DNA of 36,023 nucleotides from Alphaproteobacteria bacterium. Lineage in GTDB: Bacteria > Pseudomonadota > Alphaproteobacteria > ATCC43930 > CGMCC-115725. The stretch covers positions 1 through 36,023 of the forward strand of contig JAFAYW010000175.1 of the NCBI GenBank assembly GCA_019240125.1. Direction: 5' to 3'. How positions within the stretch are numbered: the stretch's first letter is position 1; every line of letters begins with the position of its first letter. Made by a program: the position numbers and the translations under genes. Below, piece by piece: positions 8,098-16,683 of the stretch. The notes beneath the pieces are model-generated. The model made no database searches and was not told where the DNA came from. It saw only the letters and a program-made list of their open reading frames with translations.

Positions 8098-9255
8098 TCA
8101 GGCGACGCGCGATGCCGCAAAATCGATAGCCTCCGGAGCGACGCCCCTCAGTTCGACGGCGACGTCGCGGTCATCGAAGGCCTTGGCTCGCTGCAGCAGA
8201 AAGGCCGCCGGGTCGCTGTGCTGATAGGCGAGATAGCGCCAGTCGGGCGCCTTGCCGCGCCATGGCCGGGCCAGCAGAACGCGGGCATTGCGGTTGATAT
8301 CGGCGCTCGTTAGCGTGATCGGCGGCAGGCTCTCCTGCGCCTCCTGGTCGCACGCCGCGGCGAAAAAGTTGAGGCCGACAAACCCCGGCATATACATCGA
8401 GAACCAGAACCGCGGATTGCACTCGACAAGATGGGCGAGGCCGGTTGCGTCCTCGAGAATGGCATCGAAATGCGCTGGCCCGTCGAGCCGCGCGGCGCTC
8501 ACCACGCGCTCTGCATTGGCCAACAGATCCGGGCTGTCGAATAGCGTGAACCGGCGATGGTCGTACCATTGCGCGGCATGCATCAGGATACGACCGTCGC
8601 GGCACATCACCGATAAGCCGATCGTCTTGCCGGCGATAAAGCGCTGCGCCAGCACAGGCGCATAAAACACGCTCTCGAGCTGAGCCAGCTCGTCCCGATC
8701 ACGGATGTGCATGACACCGACACCGCCGGAACGGTTGGTCGGCTTCACCGTCAGCGGTAATGACAGAGCGCCTGAGCGCAGGTCGCGTTTGAGATCGGAC
8801 AAGGTTGCGTAGAGCCGTGTCTCCGGAACGCGCGCCCCCTGGTCGCGCGCAAACCGGCAGAAGCTGTCTTTGTTGTTCAGCAGGTCAAAGGTCGCGACAT
8901 CCGGCAACAGCGTGGTGCGCACCGGCAGGCGCGAGCGGATCGCCGCCAGCAATCGTGTCGAGACATCGTCGGACGGAAAGATCAATTCGATGCGGTGCCG
9001 ACGCACGAGAGCACTGATGTCCGCCAGCACTCTCTCGGCGTCCTGTGGCCCGTTTCCGTCGACCCCGGAATTGCGATAGGACGCACAGTAACGTGAAGCG
9101 CGCAGCCCCTTGGACGGCCCGCTGCCAAGAACATGCACCGTGACCCCGGCGGCCGTCGCGGTACGAAGAACGTGATATGGCAGCGAGAAGGCAAAGGCGA
9201 GCATCAGCCCGTTCACCGGGCGGCCGCGCGCGAACTTTCCGAGCTTCAGGCGCAT
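8098..9255 (-). CDS. ATP-grasp ligase of unknown substrate
   Basis: A 385-aa enzyme of the ATP-grasp superfamily, which joins a carboxylate to a nucleophile through an acyl phosphate. An N-terminal Rossmann-like half (about residues 10-120) is followed by the ATP-binding half: PLTVKPTNRSGGVGV (lysine and glycine-rich loop), the APVLAQRFIAG strand and the metal-binding VECNPRFWFSMYM near residue 290. The layout resembles carbamoyl-phosphate-synthase-like and pyrrolysine/peptide ligase types, but the substrate cannot be read from the sequence. Its ATG follows the stop of the flavoprotein gene with no gap (TGAATG), so the two are one translational unit. A two-step small-molecule or peptide modification is a reasonable inference. 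Confidence 0.85.
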   Translation of the reverse strand: MRLKLGKFARGRPVNGLMLAFAFSLPYHVLRTATAAGVTVHVLGSGPSKGLRASRYCASYRNSGVDGNGPQDAERVLADISALVRRHRIELIFPSDDVSTRLLAAIRSRLPVRTTLLPDVATFDLLNNKDSFCRFARDQGARVPETRLYATLSDLKRDLRSGALSLPLTVKPTNRSGGVGVMHIRDRDELAQLESVFYAPVLAQRFIAGKTIGLSVMCRDGRILMHAAQWYDHRRFTLFDSPDLLANAERVVSAARLDGPAHFDAILEDATGLAHLVECNPRFWFSMYMPGFVGLNFFAAACDQEAQESLPPITLTSADINRNARVLLARPWRGKAPDWRYLAYQHSDPAAFLLQRAKAFDDRDVAVELRGVAPEAIDFAASRVA

Positions 9256-10494
9256 TCAGCGGCCCGGGGCCAGAGCCGTCCGTGGCACCGCGACGGCGCC
9301 GCGGCCGGCACCCCGCGCCAGGTGGCGCGCCAGCGGTGGGATCGTCGATTTCGCGCCATACACAAAGCGCAGCACCGGACCGAAGCTGAACGCCGCGGCC
9401 GGTCCGACGACATAAAGCCCCGGCACCGAGGTTTCCGATTGACGCGACAACACAGGCGCCTGTTCCACCACCTTGATCTGGGCCCTCAGGTTCTCGCTGA
9501 GAAAGCGGATCGCGTTAACGTCGATCCGATATCCAGTCGCGGCGATAACGTGGTCTGCCGTGACGGTCTGCTTGCCACTCGGCCCCGCGAGATCGAGCGC
9601 GATGCGGCCGTCGCGCAGTTCCGCATGGCACGGCGTCACCCCGGTCGCGATCGGGAAGCGACCGATCACGCGGTCGCGCATAAACCAGCCGCCGGCCGGA
9701 CCGAGTGTGCCCCGCACGATGCGAAACCGCTTGTCTTCCGGCAGGTGCCAGAACAGATGCGGCGCCTTTGTATAGAAGACGTGACGCCAACCGGGGCCGA
9801 TGCCGGTCTTGGGATTGCGCAATTGCTCGATCGTGTTGGAGACCAAGCCGCGATCCTCAGTGGGGCTGTGAAAGCGCACCTCGGAGCGGCGCGCCAGCAG
9901 CCGCACGGACGCACCGTTCTCATGCAACAGCGCGGCGATATCGGTAGCCGATGAACCGCTGCCGACCACCGCGACCTCTCGCCCGCGAAACACATCGAGC
10001 TGGCCGTGATGCGACGCATGAGTCACACGGTCTCGCGAAAACCCGCTCAGTTCCGGCGGCATATAGGCAAAGTCGCTGACGCCGATCGCGATGACCACCC
10101 GCGGGGCACTGACGATCTCGCCATCCTCCAGCTTGACGGCAAAGCCGTCGCTGCTTCGGTCAAGACCGATGACCATGCGCCGATCAAGATCCGGGACGAA
10201 GCGCTGCTGAAAGGCGGTGCCGTAGGCGATGAAATTCTCGGCTGGGACGGGTATGCCGTCATCGGCGTAGGCAAGCCCGCGGGTTCGGCTGAATTCCTTT
10301 AAGGTCAACGCCGAACCGGGGTCTTCAATATTGGAGGCGAATCCGTCCGATTTCAGCAACATGCCGTGCGGCATCTTGCTACGCCAATTCTCCATGACGC
10401 GACCGAAAACGCGGCATCCCACGCCCCGCCCACGCAGATGCGCGGCCAGAGACAGGCCATACGGCCCCGCGCCGATAATGATGATCTCGCTCAA
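9256..10494 (-). CDS. Two-Rossmann FAD/NAD(P)H-dependent monooxygenase-like flavoprotein
   Basis: A 412-aa flavoprotein in the class of flavin monooxygenases and lysine/ornithine N-hydroxylases. It has an FAD-binding GAGPYG at residues 8-13, a second, NADPH-type GSGSSA at 178-183 and the ATGY motif at 319-322. Members use NADPH and oxygen to hydroxylate N, S or C atoms; the substrate is not visible here. The start is a TTG at 10494 with GAGGG four bases upstream; nearby ATG codons are out of frame. It is directly coupled to the ATP-grasp gene. The upstream gap carries a 14-bp tandem repeat. Confidence 0.87.
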   Translation of the reverse strand: MSEIIIIGAGPYGLSLAAHLRGRGVGCRVFGRVMENWRSKMPHGMLLKSDGFASNIEDPGSALTLKEFSRTRGLAYADDGIPVPAENFIAYGTAFQQRFVPDLDRRMVIGLDRSSDGFAVKLEDGEIVSAPRVVIAIGVSDFAYMPPELSGFSRDRVTHASHHGQLDVFRGREVAVVGSGSSATDIAALLHENGASVRLLARRSEVRFHSPTEDRGLVSNTIEQLRNPKTGIGPGWRHVFYTKAPHLFWHLPEDKRFRIVRGTLGPAGGWFMRDRVIGRFPIATGVTPCHAELRDGRIALDLAGPSGKQTVTADHVIAATGYRIDVNAIRFLSENLRAQIKVVEQAPVLSRQSETSVPGLYVVGPAAAFSFGPVLRFVYGAKSTIPPLARHLARGAGRGAVAVPRTALAPGR

Positions 10495-10506
10495 GCTACC
10501 CTCATC

Positions 10507-10562
10507 GGCGAAATGCCCCTGCCGAAATGCCCCTGCCGAAACGACCGTGCCGAAACGACTTG
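10507..10562. repeat. Four-copy 14-bp tandem repeat before the flavoprotein gene
   Basis: Four adjacent 14-base units: GGCGAAATGCCCCT, GCCGAAATGCCCCT, GCCGAAACGACCGT and GCCGAAACGACTTG. The first two are almost identical, the last two share the first 10 bases. The array ends 12 bases before the TTG start of the flavoprotein gene on the minus strand, so it lies in its 5' untranslated region or promoter. The unit is not a multiple of three, so it is not a peptide repeat in a fixed frame. Confidence 0.8.
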
Positions 10563-10619
10563 CTGGGTGAGCCCGTCCAGGACCAGGCCCTTTCCGGCCT
10601 CGTCCGGGGTCGGCGGAAG

Positions 10620-10727
10620 TTACGCAGCATCGCCGACGATGGTTTCAAAATTGGAAACATGGGTGGCCTTATTGCCACCACGCCGTTTTAACCGAAGCGG
10701 CGGCTGAACACAGCCACCGCGGCACAC
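10620..10727 (-). CDS. Possible short peptide gene (35 aa), very uncertain
   Basis: In the 258-base gap between the acyl-CoA synthetase stop and the flavoprotein, a GTG at 10727 opens a 35-aa frame starting MCRGGCVQPPLRLKRRGG and ending in VSNFETIVGDAA. It is basic with two cysteines at the start and acidic at the end. No good Shine-Dalgarno is visible. A second overlapping frame (ATG at 10660, 52 aa, Arg-rich, running through the tandem repeat) has AAGG five bases before it. Neither matches anything I know. They are noted because a flavoprotein/ATP-grasp pair could act on a small peptide. Chance ORFs are the more likely explanation. Confidence 0.2.
   Translation of the reverse strand: MCRGGCVQPPLRLKRRGGNKATHVSNFETIVGDAA
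10662..10679. repeat. Small hairpin in the gap after the acyl-CoA synthetase
   Basis: GGTGGC (10662-10667) and GCCACC (10674-10679) pair around CTTATT. A second, weaker stem GTTTC/GAAAC lies at 10642-10658. They could help end transcription of the minus-strand acyl-CoA synthetase, which stops at 10753, but no T-run follows on that strand. Confidence 0.35.
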
Positions 10728-10752
10728 CCGATCGTGGGTGGCCGTTAAGCGA

Positions 10753-12435
10753 TCAGCGCAGTTCGGGAAAATCCTCCTCCCAGAATTCACTCTCACCGCG
10801 CTTCCCACCGCCCCGCTGCCGCGCCTCGCCGGTGCGCAGTTCGACGCGGCGGATCTTGCCCGAGATGGTCTTGGGCAAATCGGCGAATTCGAGCCGCCGA
10901 ATGCGTTTGAAGGGCGCGAGGGTGGCGCGCACATGCCGGAAGATTTCGAGCGCGGTCTCGCGATTCGGGATGTGGTTGCCGGCGAGCGCGACAAACGCCT
11001 TAGGCACCGCAAGACGCAGCGGATCGGGCGACGGTACCACGGCAGCCTCGGCGATCGCCGGGTGCTCGATCAAGGCGCTCTCCAATTCGAATGGACTGAT
11101 GCGGTAATCGGAGGCTTTGAACACGTCATCGGCGCGGCCGACATACGTAAAAACACCGTCGGCATCGCGCATCGCGACGTCGCCAGTGCGATAGGCGGAG
11201 CCGGTCACCGGCACCACCGTACCGTCATCGCCCTGATAGCCCTCCATGAGGCCGAGTGGCGGCGGGTCGAGCGCGAGGCATATCTCCGCTTCGTCTTGCT
11301 CCTGGCCGTCAACATCCAGCAACTGCACGCGATAGCCCGGCGCCGGCTTGCCGACGGCGCCCGGCTTGACCGGCTGCCCCGGAAAATTCGCCAGCTGCAG
11401 CGTCGTTTCGGTCTGGCCGTAGCCGTCGCGGATCGTCAGACCCCAGGCGGCCCGCACCTGTTCGATGATCTCGGGGTTGAGCGGTTCGCCGGCGCCGACC
11501 ACCTCGCGCAACGCTACCTTCCAGGCCTTGAGGTCCTCCTGGATCAGCATGCGCCACACCGTCGGCGGCGCGCAGAAGGTGGTGACCCCGCACCTGGCAA
11601 TCGTGTCGAGCAGCGCCTTGGCGTTGAACCGCGGCTGGTTGAGCATGAACACCGTGCTTTCCGCGTCCCACGGCGTGAAGAAGCAGCTCCAAGCGTGCTT
11701 GGCCCAGCCAGGCGAGGAGATGTTGAGATGCACATCGCCGGGCTGCAGCCCGATCCAGTACATCGTCGATAGCGATCCGACCGGATAGCTCTGGTGGCTG
11801 TGGAGCACGAGCTTGGGTTTGGCGGTCGTGCCCGAGGTGAAATACAGCAGGAGCGGGTCGCTGGCCCTTGTCTCGCCCTCCGGACTGAACCCGGTGGGGG
11901 CGTCATAGGCTGCCTCGTAAGGCTGCCAGCCCGCCGCCGGGCCGGCAACTGAGATACGGGTATAATCGCCGGGGATATCCGCGAACTTGCCGGTGTTCTC
12001 GACGCCGGTGATGACGTGCCGGGCGCGGCCGCGATCGAAGCGGTCGAGAAGGTCGTCGCGGGTCAAGAGGGTGGTGGCGGGGATCGTCACGGCGCCCAAT
12101 TTCATCGCGGCCAGCATCACCTCCCACAGCGGCACGACATTGCCGAGCATCAAGAGGATTCGGTCGCCGCGCCGCACGCCGAGGCCACGCAGGTGATTGG
12201 CGACCTGGTTCGATCGCCGGCTCATCTCGGCGAAGCTCAGCTTGTGCTCGCCGCCGCCCTCGTTGACGATCCACAGCGCCGACCGCTGGTTGCCGTCCGC
12301 CATGGGGTCGAAATAGTCGAGGGCCCAATTGAAGCGGTCGAGTACCGGCCAGCGGAACTCGCGATAGGCGCTGATGTAATCCGTTCGGTGCGCAATCAGA
12401 AAATCACGCGCCGCGAGAAACCCGGTGGCCGACAT
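10753..12435 (-). CDS. Acyl-CoA synthetase (AMP-forming)
   Basis: A 560-aa adenylate-forming enzyme that activates a carboxylic acid to an acyl-adenylate and then to acyl-CoA. The core motifs are present: YFTSGTTAKPK at about residues 198-208, YGQTET in the middle, YRTGD and the C-terminal catalytic lysine in SGKIRR near residue 540. The architecture with long DxLDRFNWALDYFD-type N-terminus resembles acetyl-CoA/medium-chain acyl-CoA synthetases; the acid is not certain. It starts at the ATG at 12435 with GGAGG a few bases upstream and is divergent from the N-formylglutamate amidohydrolase gene, sharing a 100-base promoter region. Confidence 0.9.
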   Translation of the reverse strand: MSATGFLAARDFLIAHRTDYISAYREFRWPVLDRFNWALDYFDPMADGNQRSALWIVNEGGGEHKLSFAEMSRRSNQVANHLRGLGVRRGDRILLMLGNVVPLWEVMLAAMKLGAVTIPATTLLTRDDLLDRFDRGRARHVITGVENTGKFADIPGDYTRISVAGPAAGWQPYEAAYDAPTGFSPEGETRASDPLLLYFTSGTTAKPKLVLHSHQSYPVGSLSTMYWIGLQPGDVHLNISSPGWAKHAWSCFFTPWDAESTVFMLNQPRFNAKALLDTIARCGVTTFCAPPTVWRMLIQEDLKAWKVALREVVGAGEPLNPEIIEQVRAAWGLTIRDGYGQTETTLQLANFPGQPVKPGAVGKPAPGYRVQLLDVDGQEQDEAEICLALDPPPLGLMEGYQGDDGTVVPVTGSAYRTGDVAMRDADGVFTYVGRADDVFKASDYRISPFELESALIEHPAIAEAAVVPSPDPLRLAVPKAFVALAGNHIPNRETALEIFRHVRATLAPFKRIRRLEFADLPKTISGKIRRVELRTGEARQRGGGKRGESEFWEEDFPELR

Positions 12436-12535
12436 TGCCTCCTCCCGTTCCCCGCTTCACCCAGCAATGCTTGCCGGGCGGGGGATTGCAGGATTGTATA
12501 CCCCGGGTCGCGATCAACCGCGAGGCCAGGAGCGT

Positions 12536-13318
12536 ATGACGGAACAGACGCCGCAACTGCTTGGGGGTGACGATCCTGAGCCGGTTCGCGTGTTGCGGCC
12601 CGAAGGCACCTCGGATTTTCTGCTGACGGCGGATCACGCCGGGCGGTTGATTCCACAGTCGCTCGGCGACCTTGGTGTCTCGGCCAGCGAATTGCAGCGC
12701 CACATCGCCTGGGATATCGGGATCGCCGCCACCACCGAATTGCTGTCGCAGCACCTCGATGCCCCGGCAGTCCTACAGGTCTATTCGCGGCTGGTCATCG
12801 ACTGCAATCGCGACCCGAGCTGGCCCAGCGCTGTGCCGGTCATCAGCGAACACACCCCGATCTCCGGCAATCAGCGGTTGTCGGCGTCGCAACGGGACGC
12901 GCGTCGGCGCGAAATCTTCGCGCCTTACCACAACCGGATCGACGCGTTGCTGCGCGACCGAATGGAGCGGCCCACCGTGCTGGTGGCGATGCACAGCTTT
13001 ACGCCGGTCTACAAGGGCGTTGCGCGCGCCGTAGAGGTCGGCGTGCTGTACAACCCGAACGACCGCGATACGCGGCTGCCGCACATCATGCTGGAATTGC
13101 TGCGGGCGGAGGGTGATGTCGCGGTCGGCGACAACGAGCCCTATTCGATCACCGATGCCAGCGACTACACCGTGCCGGTACATGGCGAAGCCAAGGGGGT
13201 GCCGCATGTCGAGATCGAGATCAGACAGGACCTGATCGCCGAGCCGGCGGGTCAGGCGGCGTGGGCCGCGCGTCTCGCCCGACTGTTGCCGCGGGCCGAC
13301 GCCGCGCTTAGCCGCTGA
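12536..13318 (+). CDS. N-formylglutamate amidohydrolase family protein
   Basis: A 260-aa metal-dependent amidohydrolase (PF05013) that releases formate from N-formyl-glutamate, the last step of one histidine breakdown route. Visible family motifs are LTADHAGRLIP near the start, the DIG/YSRLVIDCNR stretch and the metal-site region with VAMHSFTPVY. The ATG at 12536 is chosen because AGGAG and GAGG lie just upstream; a longer frame from 12425 would overlap the divergent gene. No other histidine-utilisation genes are near, so the physiological substrate could be a different N-formyl compound. A DUF1345 gene follows after 30 bases in the same direction. Confidence 0.9.
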   Translation: MTEQTPQLLGGDDPEPVRVLRPEGTSDFLLTADHAGRLIPQSLGDLGVSASELQRHIAWDIGIAATTELLSQHLDAPAVLQVYSRLVIDCNRDPSWPSAVPVISEHTPISGNQRLSASQRDARRREIFAPYHNRIDALLRDRMERPTVLVAMHSFTPVYKGVARAVEVGVLYNPNDRDTRLPHIMLELLRAEGDVAVGDNEPYSITDASDYTVPVHGEAKGVPHVEIEIRQDLIAEPAGQAAWAARLARLLPRADAALSR

Positions 13319-13348
13319 TCGCCTCAATCCGCCGCGCGCCACTGCGTC

Positions 13349-14005
13349 ATGACATGGTTTGGCCTTCCGTTTCGGCGGCGACCGCGGCTTTACCTGGCGC
13401 TGCTGGCTGGGCTGGTCGCCAGCGTGCTGACGCCGCGGGGATGGCACGCCTCGTCGCGCCTGGTGGTCGGGTGGGATTGCCTGGCGCTGGTGTACCTCGG
13501 GCTAATGCTCCAGATGGCCTGGCTCGGCACCCAGGATACGCTGCGACAGCGGGCGGGGATAGAAGATCCGACACGCTGGCTGTTTCTCGCGCTGATGTCA
13601 GGAGCCGCGTTGTTCAGCATGTTCGCGGTGCTCGGCGTGATGCACGAGGCCAAGGCGGCCGGGGGCACCGAGGGTGTGCTCTTGATCATCCTGGCCGCCG
13701 GCACGGTATTGCTGTCGTGGCTGTTGGCGCACGGCGTCTTCGCGGTGCATTATGCGCATGAATACTACAAGGACCTGTTGCGCGGTCGCGACCGCGGCCT
13801 CGATTTTCCCGGCGATCACGACGACCCCGACTATTGGGATTTTCTCTACTTCTCCTTTGTGATCGGCATGACCGCACAGGTCTCGGATGTGCAAGTGCGG
13901 ACCAAATCCTGGCGCCGTCTCGTCCTGGCGCACGGGCTGATGTCGTTCCTGTTCAACACCGTAGTGTTGGCCCTGTCGATCAACCTGCTCGCCAGCCTGT
14001 TTTAG
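13349..14005 (+). CDS. DUF1345 integral membrane protein
   Basis: A 218-aa inner-membrane protein with about five hydrophobic segments (roughly residues 15-30, 40-56, 77-97, 108-130 and 190-215). The signature YWDFLYFSFVIGMTAQVSDV identifies DUF1345 (PF07077), whose function is unknown. A charged, His-rich loop (HYAHEYYKD, then GDHDDPDYWD) sits between the fourth and last membrane parts. It is probably co-transcribed with the N-formylglutamate amidohydrolase gene 30 bases upstream and converges on the universal stress protein gene 16 bases away. Confidence 0.92.
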   Translation: MTWFGLPFRRRPRLYLALLAGLVASVLTPRGWHASSRLVVGWDCLALVYLGLMLQMAWLGTQDTLRQRAGIEDPTRWLFLALMSGAALFSMFAVLGVMHEAKAAGGTEGVLLIILAAGTVLLSWLLAHGVFAVHYAHEYYKDLLRGRDRGLDFPGDHDDPDYWDFLYFSFVIGMTAQVSDVQVRTKSWRRLVLAHGLMSFLFNTVVLALSINLLASLF

Positions 14006-14021
14006 AGCAGCGCCGCCGACC

Positions 14022-14861
14022 CTAATGCGACATCAGTACGGGCACTGTCATGTGCTGGAAGATGCCGCGGCTGACGCCGCCCATCACGAACTCGCGCAGC
14101 CGCGAGTGGCCATAGCCACCCATCACCAGCAGATCAACGCCGCGATCGGCGGCCCGCGACAGCAGCAGGTCGTCGACCGAGATGTCGCCCGCGGTTTCGG
14201 TCTCGGCCGTCGCCGCGATGCCGCGGGCGCTGAGCCCGGCAGCCACATCCTCGGCGGTGAGGCGCACCACGCCGGCAATCGAGCCCGGCGGATCGACCTC
14301 GATCACCGTCACCCCCTCGGCCCTTTCGAGGAGCGGCATCGCATCGTGCAACGCCCGCGCCGCTTCGCGTGTCGCGTTCCACGCGACCAGCACTCGCTTA
14401 CCGATCTCGACGAAATTGCCGGCATAAGGCACCACCAGCACGGGTCGGCCACAGCCCAATACGACCTGCTCCGGCTGCAACCCGACGAGATCGCCGGTCG
14501 ATGCTTCCGGATCGGGTTGCCCCATCACGACGATATCGTACTGCGCGGCCAGCGCTGTCGTGGCGAGGGTCGCGTCATCCTCGCGATAAAGCCAGTCGCC
14601 GCCGCGATGGCGGGTCGCCAATTCCTGGCGGAAGGCGGCTTCGGCGGTCGTGCCCTCATTGCGCTGCGCGGTCATGTAGGCATCGACGAGTTGGGTCCAG
14701 CCGGCGAGATCGCCATAGCTGGTCGACAGCGGATAGCCGGTAGCGTACAGCCCAACGATCCGCGCGTCGGTATCGCCCGCCACCAGGGCGGCCGCGGCCG
14801 CGATCCTCGGCGCGACATTTTCGGTGTTTTCGATAACGACGAGGACGTCTCGCAGAGGCAT
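14022..14861 (-). CDS. Tandem-domain universal stress protein
   Basis: A 279-aa cytoplasmic protein made of two UspA-like domains, residues about 1-150 and 155-279. The second keeps the ATP-binding pattern MGGYGHSRLREFVMGGVSRGI (G-x2-G-x9-G-S), split here as MGGYGHSRLREFVMGG plus VSRGI; the first domain has a looser MGQPDPEAST. Such proteins aid survival under stress or stalled growth. The gene is monocistronic as far as can be seen, with the NUDIX gene 36 bases upstream on the same strand. Confidence 0.92.
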   Translation of the reverse strand: MPLRDVLVVIENTENVAPRIAAAAALVAGDTDARIVGLYATGYPLSTSYGDLAGWTQLVDAYMTAQRNEGTTAEAAFRQELATRHRGGDWLYREDDATLATTALAAQYDIVVMGQPDPEASTGDLVGLQPEQVVLGCGRPVLVVPYAGNFVEIGKRVLVAWNATREAARALHDAMPLLERAEGVTVIEVDPPGSIAGVVRLTAEDVAAGLSARGIAATAETETAGDISVDDLLLSRAADRGVDLLVMGGYGHSRLREFVMGGVSRGIFQHMTVPVLMSH

Positions 14862-14897
14862 CTTGGTTCTCCTTCTGGGGCGCCGGGGAGCTCCCGC

Positions 14898-15593
14898 CTA
14901 GAGGTCGATCACCGCTTCACGGCACACGCCAACGCGCCGCTTGCCCTTAGCCGTGTAGAACAGCGGCACTTCCGGAGGGGCTGTCCCCTCGCGGACGGCG
15001 ATGGCGCGCGCCAGCATGAACTGAGTGACATCGCGGAATGGCGCAAGCTCTCGCTGGCCGATCGGATGCCAGGCGACATCCTCCAATTCATCGCTGGCCG
15101 CCGGGTCGCCAAACACCGCCTCGGCATCGGCCAGAAAGAACCGCGTATTGAAACGTCGGAAGACGCGGGTCGGGGTGATTGCGCGGCCGATATAGGTCAG
15201 CACATCAAACGCCGCGACAACGCCGCGTTCGGCATAGGCGCGCTCGACGGGGGTGTGGCCGGCTGCCGGCGTTGCCGCGCCGCCGCCAGGGCGGCGGCCG
15301 ACCAGCACTCCCACCTCTTCCCAGGTCTCGCGCAATGCGGCACGGGCGCTGCGCGCCAGCCGCGGCGGCAGATGCGCCGCACTTGCCTCACCGTGCCACG
15401 GCCGCGCATCTTCAGGGTCGATCGCGCCACCGGGGAAGACATATACCCCTGGCATGAACTTGACATGGCCGGGACGCCGCCCGGCGAGCAATTCGAGATC
15501 GCGCCCATGGCCGCGCAGCAGGATCAGCGAGGCCGCGTCGCGCGGCCTGACGATCGCCGGCTGCGTCCGCGCTGCTTCGGTAACATCATTCAT
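14898..15593 (-). CDS. NUDIX hydrolase
   Basis: A 231-aa protein of the NUDIX fold that cleaves nucleoside diphosphates linked to another group. The NUDIX box core ALRETWEEVGVLVG is clear, with the glycine-rich part displaced by an insertion (VYVFPGGAIDPED, then a loop before the box), as in CoA- or ADP-ribose-type members such as NUDT7/NUDT19 relatives. The start is the ATG at 15593, where homologous sequence begins; a longer frame reaching 15692 would overlap the opposite gene. Substrate unknown. It is divergent from the ornithine cyclodeaminase-like gene. Confidence 0.88.
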   Translation of the reverse strand: MNDVTEAARTQPAIVRPRDAASLILLRGHGRDLELLAGRRPGHVKFMPGVYVFPGGAIDPEDARPWHGEASAAHLPPRLARSARAALRETWEEVGVLVGRRPGGGAATPAAGHTPVERAYAERGVVAAFDVLTYIGRAITPTRVFRRFNTRFFLADAEAVFGDPAASDELEDVAWHPIGQRELAPFRDVTQFMLARAIAVREGTAPPEVPLFYTAKGKRRVGVCREAVIDL

Positions 15594-15685
15594 GATCGCA
15601 GCACTATGCGCGATAGCGGGCGGAGTGAATACCGGAAGAATGTCAGGCTGTTGACGTGCGTCGGCGAATTCGGGAGCGTGGCCAT

Positions 15686-16673
15686 ATGACACAATCTCGC
15701 AATAGCCGGAGCCACGGCCTGCTTTATCTGTCGCGCGCCGATGTCACGGCCGCGCTGCCGCCGCCGCTCGACCTGATCGCGGCGGTCGAGCGCGCCTTTG
15801 CCGCCTATGGCAGCGGTGCGGCCAGGATCGGCGACAAGGCACGGGTGCCGGTGCGTGTCGGACATTTCTTCCAGACCATGCTCGGGCGACTGGAAGCGCC
15901 GCCTGTCGCCGGCATGAAATGGTTTGGCGTGGTACCCGAAAACCCGGCACGCGGCCTGCCGAATGTCAGCGGCATCATCGTGCTGAGCGATGTCGAGACG
16001 GCGCAGCCGATCGCGGTGCTCGACGGCTGTCATCACTGGCGCGCGCACCGCGGCGATGAGCGCGGTTGCTGCCAAGCGGCTGGCCCCGCCCGATGCCGCG
16101 ACGATCGCGTTTATCGGCTGCGGTACCCAGGCGCGAAGCCATGCCCTTTATCTGCGCGCGGTGCGCCCCAGCCTGCGGCACGCGGTCGTGTTCGGCCGTG
16201 GCGCGGCCAGTCGCGACAGCTTTGCCAGCGATCTGCGCGATGCCGGCTGGGTCGTCGACATGGCCGCCGACCCGAATGCCACCGTTGCCGCCGCCGACAT
16301 CGCGGTAACGACGGTGCCTGAATATCCCGGCTTTGCGGCGTTTCTCGACCCGGCACGGCTGCGGCCGGGCGGGCTTGCCGTCGGAGTCGATCTCGGCCGT
16401 AGCTGGTTACCCGCGGGTCTCGGTCATTTTGCCACGGTGGCAACCGACGATGCCGCGCAGAGCGCGCATCTCGTCGAGGAAGGTCGCCTCAACGCGCCGG
16501 CGACGTTTGACGCCGACCTAGCGGCGCTGACAACCGGGGCAGGCGTTACCCATACCGCCGATAAGCGCGCCTTTTTTGTCTTCGCCGGGCATGTCCTCGG
16601 CGACCTTGCGGCCGCCGCGGCCGTATATCAGCGCGCCTGCGATAGCGGCATCGGTACTCGCCTGCCGCTGTAG
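15686..16673 (+). pseudogene. Ornithine cyclodeaminase/mu-crystallin family gene, frameshifted
   Basis: The two halves of one NAD(P)-dependent enzyme lie in different frames. The first frame from the ATG at 15686 encodes the N-terminal substrate part through VETAQPIAVLDG; the second, usable from about 16032, resumes with ITGARTAAMSAVAAKRLA and the NAD-binding IGCGTQARSHA. Family members have two residues between DG and the (I/L)T, but only four bases (16028-16031, TGTC) are present, pointing to a 2-base loss. The family includes ornithine cyclodeaminases, ketimine reductases and alanine dehydrogenases. Both halves are otherwise intact, so the lesion is recent or a base-call error. No slippery heptamer is seen. 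Confidence 0.82.
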
Positions 16674-16683
16674 CGCAGCCGGC

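Noticed and set aside
10507-10562. CRISPR-like array
   Set aside because: Units are contiguous 14-mers with no spacers and no cas genes are near.
10738-11772. 344-aa plus-strand open frame
   Set aside because: Antisense to the acyl-CoA synthetase; composition typical of a shadow frame.
14025-15689. 554-aa plus-strand open frame
   Set aside because: Antisense to the universal stress protein and NUDIX genes; His/Arg/Gly-rich with no domain.
16020-16040. Programmed ribosomal frameshift in the ornithine cyclodeaminase-like gene
   Set aside because: No slippery heptamer or downstream structure is seen and the family is not known for recoding; mutation or read error is simpler.
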